Position numbers and translations under genes: made by a program. Below the pieces are notes generated by a model. That model had not been told where the DNA came from. It worked only from the letters and a program-made list of their open reading frames with translations, and did not search any database. A stretch of 10,731 bases of DNA from Alphaproteobacteria bacterium (lineage in GTDB: Bacteria; Pseudomonadota; Alphaproteobacteria; Micropepsales; Micropepsaceae): the NCBI GenBank assembly GCA_947373775.1, contig CANBZE010000036.1, positions 1 to 10,731 of the forward strand, in the 5' to 3' direction. Below are positions 6,930 through 10,731 of this stretch, in pieces. Each line of letters begins with the position of its first letter. Within the stretch, counting starts at the first letter, position 1.

Positions 6930-8369
6930 TTACGACAGCGAGTAGGCGGTCTTGATCTGGGTGAAGAAGTCCACCGCGGCAAAGCCCTGCTCGCGGGCGC
7001 CATAGGACGAACCGCGCGAACCGCCGAACGGCACGTGGTAATCCACGCCGGCGGTCGGCAGGTTGATCATCACCATGCCGGCCTTGACGTTGCGCTGATA
7101 GTGACGCGCATGCTTCAGGCTGGTGGTGACGATACCGGCCGACAGGCCGAAATTGCCGCTGTTGGAATGGGCCAGGCCCTCTTCGTAATCCTTGATCTTC
7201 ACCACCGACACAACCGGGCCGAACACTTCTTCCTGGTTGATGGTATCGCCGATCTTGGTGTCCACGATCAGGGTCGGGCTCATGTAATGGCCGGGCGTGT
7301 CCAGCTTCAGCGGATCAGAACCGCCGGCCAGCAGGCGGCCGCCTTCCTTAATGGCGATGTCGACGTACTTCAGGTTGCCCTGAAGCTGAACGTCGGTGAC
7401 GGCCGGACCCATCTGGGTGGCGGCATCCATCGCATTGCCGACCTTCAGCGCCTTGGCGCGGGCGGCAACGCCTTCGACGAACTTGTCATAGATGCCGGCC
7501 TGCACGAAGACGCGGCTGGAAGCGGTGCAGCGCTGGCCGGTGGCGAAATAGCCGCCGTCCACCGCAATCTGGATGGCGCGGTCCAGTTCCGCATCGTCCA
7601 GCACCACCAGCGGGTTCTTGCCGCCCATTTCCATCTGCACGCGGGCAAAGTGCGACAGCGCGGCATTGGCGACCTTGGCGCCCACGGTCTGCGAGCCCGT
7701 GAAGGACACGCCATTGACGTCCGGATGCTTGGACAGGGCATCGCCGATGATGCCGCGGCCCAAAACCATGTTGACGATACCGGCCGGCGCGCCGGCTTCA
7801 TGGATGATCGACACCAGCGCATGCGCCACCGCCGGCGTCGGATTGGCGGACTTCAGGACAACCGTATTGCCGAAGGCCAGCGCCGGGGCAATCTTCCAGG
7901 CGGGAATGGCGATGGGGAAATTCCACGGGGTGATCACGCCATAGACGCCGACCGCCTCGCGATAGGTCTGGATCTCCACGCCGGGGCGCACCGAGTCCAG
8001 GTTCTGGCCGTGGCGGCGCAGCGCCTCGCCGGCCATGTATTTGAAGATGCGGCCGGCGCGCACAGTTTCGCCGGTGGCTTCCGGAAGGGTCTTGCCTTCC
8101 TCGGTGGCCAGCAGCTTGCCCAGCACATCCTTGCGCTCGATGATCATGCTGCCGACCTTGTCCAAAAGGTCCGCGCGCACTTCCGGGGTCGAACCCGACC
8201 AGCCGGGGAAGGCGCTGCGGGCGGCAGCGACTGCATCATTCACATCTTCAACGCTGCCGTCAGGGAACTTGGCGATAATCTCGTTGGTGTTGGAGGGATT
8301 GGTGCTTTCCAGCGCCCCAGGAGCGGAAATCTGCTTGCCGCCGATGAAATGGGTCAGGGTCTGGGTCAT
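6930..8369 (-). CDS. xylA: NAD(P)-dependent alpha-ketoglutarate semialdehyde dehydrogenase (Weimberg XylA type)
   Basis: This encodes 479 residues, a full-length class I aldehyde dehydrogenase. Oxyanion-hole Asn150 sits in TPWNFP, the Rossmann motif FTGSQTVG is at 223-230, general base Glu247 is in EMGGKN, the nucleophile Cys281 is in GQRCTASS, and EEVFGP is at 380-385. Stretches such as TVRAGRIFKY.AGEALRRHGQNL and DYHVPFGG...SSYGAREQGFAAV.FFTQ.KT.YS match, from memory, Caulobacter XylA. That enzyme oxidises alpha-ketoglutarate semialdehyde to alpha-ketoglutarate. The adjacent XylX-type gene, which makes this substrate, supports the assignment. The ATG at 8369 is chosen over the longer frame (from 8450) because AGGAGA lies 7 bases upstream and the family begins there. 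The usual 'KP.E' cofactor motif reads KSAN (173-176), which may favour NADP. The symbol follows Caulobacter use; this is not xylose isomerase. Another succinate-semialdehyde-like substrate is possible. Confidence 0.92.
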   Translation of the reverse strand: MTQTLTHFIGGKQISAPGALESTNPSNTNEIIAKFPDGSVEDVNDAVAAARSAFPGWSGSTPEVRADLLDKVGSMIIERKDVLGKLLATEEGKTLPEATGETVRAGRIFKYMAGEALRRHGQNLDSVRPGVEIQTYREAVGVYGVITPWNFPIAIPAWKIAPALAFGNTVVLKSANPTPAVAHALVSIIHEAGAPAGIVNMVLGRGIIGDALSKHPDVNGVSFTGSQTVGAKVANAALSHFARVQMEMGGKNPLVVLDDAELDRAIQIAVDGGYFATGQRCTASSRVFVQAGIYDKFVEGVAARAKALKVGNAMDAATQMGPAVTDVQLQGNLKYVDIAIKEGGRLLAGGSDPLKLDTPGHYMSPTLIVDTKIGDTINQEEVFGPVVSVVKIKDYEEGLAHSNSGNFGLSAGIVTTSLKHARHYQRNVKAGMVMINLPTAGVDYHVPFGGSRGSSYGAREQGFAAVDFFTQIKTAYSLS

Positions 8370-8375
8370 CAAGTA

Positions 8376-8381
8376 TCTCCT
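8376..8381 (-). promoter_or_regulatory. strong ribosome-binding site that fixes the dehydrogenase start
   Basis: On the - strand AGGAGA ends 6 bases after the TCC of TTTTCC and lies 7 bases ahead of the ATG at 8369-8367. It is the best Shine-Dalgarno sequence noticed in the window and decides against the longer reading frame from 8450. Confidence 0.85.
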
Positions 8382-8408
8382 GGAAAATTGGAAAAAAGCG
8401 CTGGGGGT

Positions 8409-8436
8409 ATTTAAGGGGTTGGGCGCACTAATCCAA
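8409..8436 (-). promoter_or_regulatory. weak candidate promoter for xylA
   Basis: On the - strand TTGGAT (8436-8431) and TTAAAT (8414-8409) are 16 bases apart. They match the sigma-70 consensus at about 3/6 and 4/6 positions. A start near 8402 would give a 5' leader of about 33 bases containing the AGGAGA site. The -35 half is poor, so this is only a candidate. Its interest is that the inverted repeat at 8415-8440 covers the spacer and most of the -35 element. Confidence 0.22.
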
Positions 8437-8440
8437 CCCC
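8415..8440. repeat. 8-bp inverted repeat between xylX and xylA (operator or attenuator candidate)
   Basis: GGGGTTGG (8415-8422) and CCAACCCC (8433-8440) are perfect reverse complements around a 10-base centre. The repeat lies in the 117-base gap between the xylX stop (8487) and the xylA start (8369), 45 bases before the xylA ATG. It could be a regulator's operator covering a weak xylA promoter, or an RNA hairpin that lowers xylA expression relative to xylX. On the - strand it is followed by TTAAATACCCCC, and a TTTTTT run comes only about 17 bases later, so a classical terminator is less likely. The repeat is certain; its function is inferred. Confidence 0.6.
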
Positions 8441-8486
8441 GGAACTGCATCCCAGTGGTGCCGTGGGGGCATAGGCCGCAGGGCGG

Positions 8487-9647
8487 TCAGGCGCCCAAAA
8501 GCCCACGTTTCATGAGGTTTTTCATCAGGTCGGAAATGCCGAAGGTCCAGGGCGGCGCCTGCTTGCAGGTCGTCACCCGGTTTTCCAGCACGCCCAGCTT
8601 GGGGGTCGAAATCCGCACCACGTCACCGTCCTTGTGGGTGAAGCCGGAACCCTTGACGTCGCGGTCCTGGGTGGGCGCGAACAGGGTGCCCAGGAAAAGG
8701 ACAAAACCGTCGGGATACTGGTGCTCGCTGATGGTCTGCTTCACCAGTTCCAGCGGATCGCGGCTGATCTCGGTCATGGTGGAGCGGCCTTCGAGACGAT
8801 AATTGTCGGTGCCGACGATTTCCAGCTCGACCACCGCCTGACGCACGTCATCGATTCCAAACTTGTCGTCGAACATGCGGATGAAGGGGCCCAGCGCCGA
8901 AGCGGCATTGTTATCCTTGGCCTTGCCCAGCAGCAGCGCACTCCGGCCTTCATAGTCGCGCAGGTTCACGTCATTGCCCAGGGTGGCGCCGATGGTCTTG
9001 CCGGCGCGGTCCACCACCACCACGATTTCCGGCTCCGGATTGTTCCAGGTGGATTGGGTGCGGATGCCGACATAATCGCCCCAGCCGACCGACGACAGCG
9101 GCGGCGCCTTGGTGAAGACTTCGGCGTCGGGACCGATCGCCACTTCCAGATATTGCGACCACAGTCCGTCGGCGATCAGTGCGGTTTTCAGCTTGGCGGC
9201 TTCGGGGGACCCCGGCACCACTTTGCGGATATCGGTGCCGATGCGCGCCGCCAGTTCCTCGCGGATCGCCTGCGCCTTGCCGGGATCGCCCTTGGCGCGC
9301 TCCTCGATCACCCGCTCCATGGCGGAGACGGCAAAGGTCACACCGGCAGCCTTGACGCATTGCAGGTCCACCGGCGCCAGCAGCTTGGCTTTGGACTTCT
9401 CACCCGACCAGGCCGTGGCCAGGCCCAGGTCGTTGATGTCGCCCAGGTCCTTGCCCGACGGAACGCCATTCCACTTTTCCAGCAGCAGAGAAACGGTGGG
9501 CGCGGTGGCCGACACATCGAACACCCGCCCTTCTTTCACCACAACCGGCGTGGGCCCCTCGCCCATATCGATGCGGCCCACCAATACGGCGTCGCGCCAA
9601 TCCTTCGGCATGAAGTCTTCAGGTAAAGGGAAAGCGGTGTTCGTCAT
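8487..9647 (-). CDS. xylX: 2-keto-3-deoxy-pentonate (xylonate) dehydratase, XylX type, FAH superfamily
   Basis: This encodes 386 residues of the fumarylacetoacetate hydrolase superfamily. The C-terminal catalytic half carries metal ligands Glu205 and Glu207 in NPEPE and Asp226 in GNDVNLRD, followed by Lys242 in GKAKDNN, QYPDGFVLFLGTLFAP (about 310-325) and FTHKDGD (336-342). The N-terminal half, with GRIDMGEGPTPVVV, PVDLQCVKAAGVTFAVS and LWSQYLEVAIGPDAEVFTK, matches from memory Caulobacter XylX, which dehydrates 2-keto-3-deoxy-D-xylonate to alpha-ketoglutarate semialdehyde. The related KdaD of Sulfolobus acts on 2-keto-3-deoxy-D-arabinonate, so the pentose cannot be fixed from sequence. Gene order (xylX then xylA) is that of the Caulobacter xylXABCD operon; xylB, xylC and xylD are not in the window. 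The start is 6 bases after the TIM-barrel gene's stop with no strong ribosome-binding site, so translation is probably coupled. Confidence 0.88.
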   Translation of the reverse strand: MTNTAFPLPEDFMPKDWRDAVLVGRIDMGEGPTPVVVKEGRVFDVSATAPTVSLLLEKWNGVPSGKDLGDINDLGLATAWSGEKSKAKLLAPVDLQCVKAAGVTFAVSAMERVIEERAKGDPGKAQAIREELAARIGTDIRKVVPGSPEAAKLKTALIADGLWSQYLEVAIGPDAEVFTKAPPLSSVGWGDYVGIRTQSTWNNPEPEIVVVVDRAGKTIGATLGNDVNLRDYEGRSALLLGKAKDNNAASALGPFIRMFDDKFGIDDVRQAVVELEIVGTDNYRLEGRSTMTEISRDPLELVKQTISEHQYPDGFVLFLGTLFAPTQDRDVKGSGFTHKDGDVVRISTPKLGVLENRVTTCKQAPPWTFGISDLMKNLMKRGLLGA

Positions 9648-9653
9648 GTTGGC

Positions 9654-10731
9654 TTACAGCTCGATCTTCAGGGTGTTGCGGATATAGTTGGCAGTGATGC
9701 GCGCGCTGTCCTTGGGCGTGCGCCAGGGCGAGGTGTCCAGCTCGACATTGAGATGGCCGCGCCAGTTGATGGATTTCAGATAAGACACGATGGCGGGGAA
9801 GTCCACGCCGCCCTCGCCCATCGGGTAGAAATAAGGATCGTTCATCATGTCGCGGGTCGGCAGGGGCACGTTCTTGGTGCCGCCACGATCCGCCTTGGCG
9901 GTGTCCTTGAAGTGATACTCGATGACGCGATGGCCCAGCTTCTTGGCCAGCGCCACCGGGTCCATCCCCGCCATGGTGATATGGCCGGTATCCAGCACCA
10001 GGCCGACATTTTCCGGCCTGGTGTTTTCCATCACATACATGGTCTCTTTTTCGTTCTGGATCTGGCTGCCCAGATGCGCATGGACGCCGAACTTCATGCC
10101 CAGTTCCTCGCGGATGCGCTGGCCCAGCAGATCGCAGGTCTTGGCGATCTCTTTCAGGTCTTCCAGCGGCGTGCCGGCCGGCTGCTTGCGCGGGCCGGTG
10201 TTGGTCTTCTGGTGGTCGCAGCCGAAGCGGCGCGAGAAACGCGTCATGTTGAAGTGATTGTCGATCACCGCTTTGCGCTGGGCCGGATCGTGGAACGCCA
10301 CGCTGCCGCCGGCCGCGCCGCCGGTAATGGCGGTGAACTGCGCCCCGATCTCGTACATGCGGTGCTGCAGGGCTTCCCAGCGGTCGGGATAATAGACTTC
10401 GCGCTTGACCTTGGCGGCCGTGGGATATTTCCAGCTATAGCCGCCCGGCCAGGCATTCATCGCCTGGGTGTCGTGCGGCGCCGGCTCATAGCCGTCCTTG
10501 GTGGCGCAGAAAGACGAGCCGAAGATTTCGAAATAGCGGAAGCCGACTTCGCGCCCTTCGGTGATGCCGACAAAGGGACTGCCTTCCCAGCCGCCGCGGG
10601 TGTTGGTGGTATAGCCGATGCGAAATTGCTGCTGCTGAGCCAGTTGGGCCTGCGGCTCCATTTTCGGCGCCCCGGCAAAGGCCGGGCCAGTGGTCTGGGC
10701 CGATACGGCACGGGCAGCGAGCAGCCCCCCG
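9654..10731 (-). CDS. IolE-like TIM-barrel sugar isomerase/epimerase family protein, probably exported, 5' end outside the window
   Basis: The frame is open to the right edge, so the start lies beyond 10731. Residues before the first in-frame ATG (10659-10661) read GGLLAARAVSAQTTGPAFAG, which looks like the end of a signal peptide (possibly Tat) and a short linker. Numbering from that ATG, the remaining 335 residues form an AP-endonuclease-2/xylose-isomerase-like TIM barrel. GVHAHLGSQIQ (192-202) aligns with 'YHHHMGT.VQ' of IolE. LVLDTGH (Asp224, His227), EYHFKD (His250, Asp253) and NVELD (Glu307) are probable metal or substrate ligands. PMGEGGVDFPAIVSYLKSINWRG is the typical penultimate segment of the fold. 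Relatives include inosose dehydratase IolE and MocC, and many unassigned 'sugar phosphate isomerase/epimerase' proteins. Its substrate is unknown. It sits 6 bases ahead of xylX, suggesting a role in sugar or sugar-acid use. Confidence 0.82.
   Translation of the reverse strand, partial: GGLLAARAVSAQTTGPAFAGAPKMEPQAQLAQQQQFRIGYTTNTRGGWEGSPFVGITEGREVGFRYFEIFGSSFCATKDGYEPAPHDTQAMNAWPGGYSWKYPTAAKVKREVYYPDRWEALQHRMYEIGAQFTAITGGAAGGSVAFHDPAQRKAVIDNHFNMTRFSRRFGCDHQKTNTGPRKQPAGTPLEDLKEIAKTCDLLGQRIREELGMKFGVHAHLGSQIQNEKETMYVMENTRPENVGLVLDTGHITMAGMDPVALAKKLGHRVIEYHFKDTAKADRGGTKNVPLPTRDMMNDPYFYPMGEGGVDFPAIVSYLKSINWRGHLNVELDTSPWRTPKDSARITANYIRNTLKIEL

Noticed and set aside
7035..8414. Long open frame (459 codons) on the + strand opposite xylA
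   Set aside because: It is the complement of a full-length aldehyde dehydrogenase with catalytic residues in place. The histidine/glycine/alanine-rich translation is typical of an antisense shadow.
8634..9626. 330-codon open frame on the + strand opposite xylX
   Set aside because: It is antisense to a well-matched XylX-type gene; no ribosome-binding site or family motif supports it.
1..10731. Search for CRISPR arrays, tRNA genes, insertion-sequence ends, toxin-antitoxin pairs and phage genes
   Set aside because: No repeated spacer pattern, tRNA-like cloverleaf, transposase motif or other such signal was seen by eye. All gaps between genes are shorter than 120 bases.

Overview
The window reads as chromosomal DNA from a high-GC alphaproteobacterium. 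The two sugar-acid genes at the right closely resemble, as I recall those sequences, Caulobacter XylX and XylA. The ABC-F protein has the compact first nucleotide-binding domain I associate with alphaproteobacterial Uup. Gene spacing is tight and I see no insertion sequence, phage gene, CRISPR array, tRNA or rRNA. The genus cannot be fixed from this sequence alone.

Left block (+ strand, about 1-3174): the 3' part of a secreted SIMPL/DUF541 protein, then a complete M3-family zinc peptidyl-dipeptidase (Dcp type), then a small exported thioredoxin-fold protein whose ATG overlaps the peptidase stop codon (ATGA). These three look co-transcribed and suggest a general protein and peptide maintenance function.

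Middle block (- strand, 3187-6825): a small exported fasciclin (FAS1) protein, a Uup-type ABC-F ATPase, and an exported YVTN/lactonase-like beta-propeller. The first converges on the thioredoxin gene with only 12 bases between stop codons. The FAS1 leader carries an 8-bp hairpin. These genes have no obvious shared task.

Right block (- strand, 6930-10731): transcription runs from the right edge inward. First comes an AP-endonuclease-2/IolE-like TIM-barrel protein, cut by the window edge, with what looks like the tail of an export signal. Then, 6 bases later, comes a XylX-type 2-keto-3-deoxy-pentonate dehydratase of the fumarylacetoacetate hydrolase superfamily. Last, after a 117-base gap holding an inverted repeat, comes a XylA-type alpha-ketoglutarate semialdehyde dehydrogenase. 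The last two catalyse consecutive steps of the Weimberg (non-phosphorylative pentose oxidation) pathway: 2-keto-3-deoxy-pentonate to alpha-ketoglutarate semialdehyde to alpha-ketoglutarate. A good intrinsic terminator follows the dehydrogenase and separates this block from the propeller gene.

Most of the window is ordinary housekeeping or catabolic sequence. The best leads are the exported IolE-like enzyme joined to a cytosolic Weimberg pair, and the inverted repeat between xylX and xylA. I see no convincing new defence, mobile or RNA-based system.
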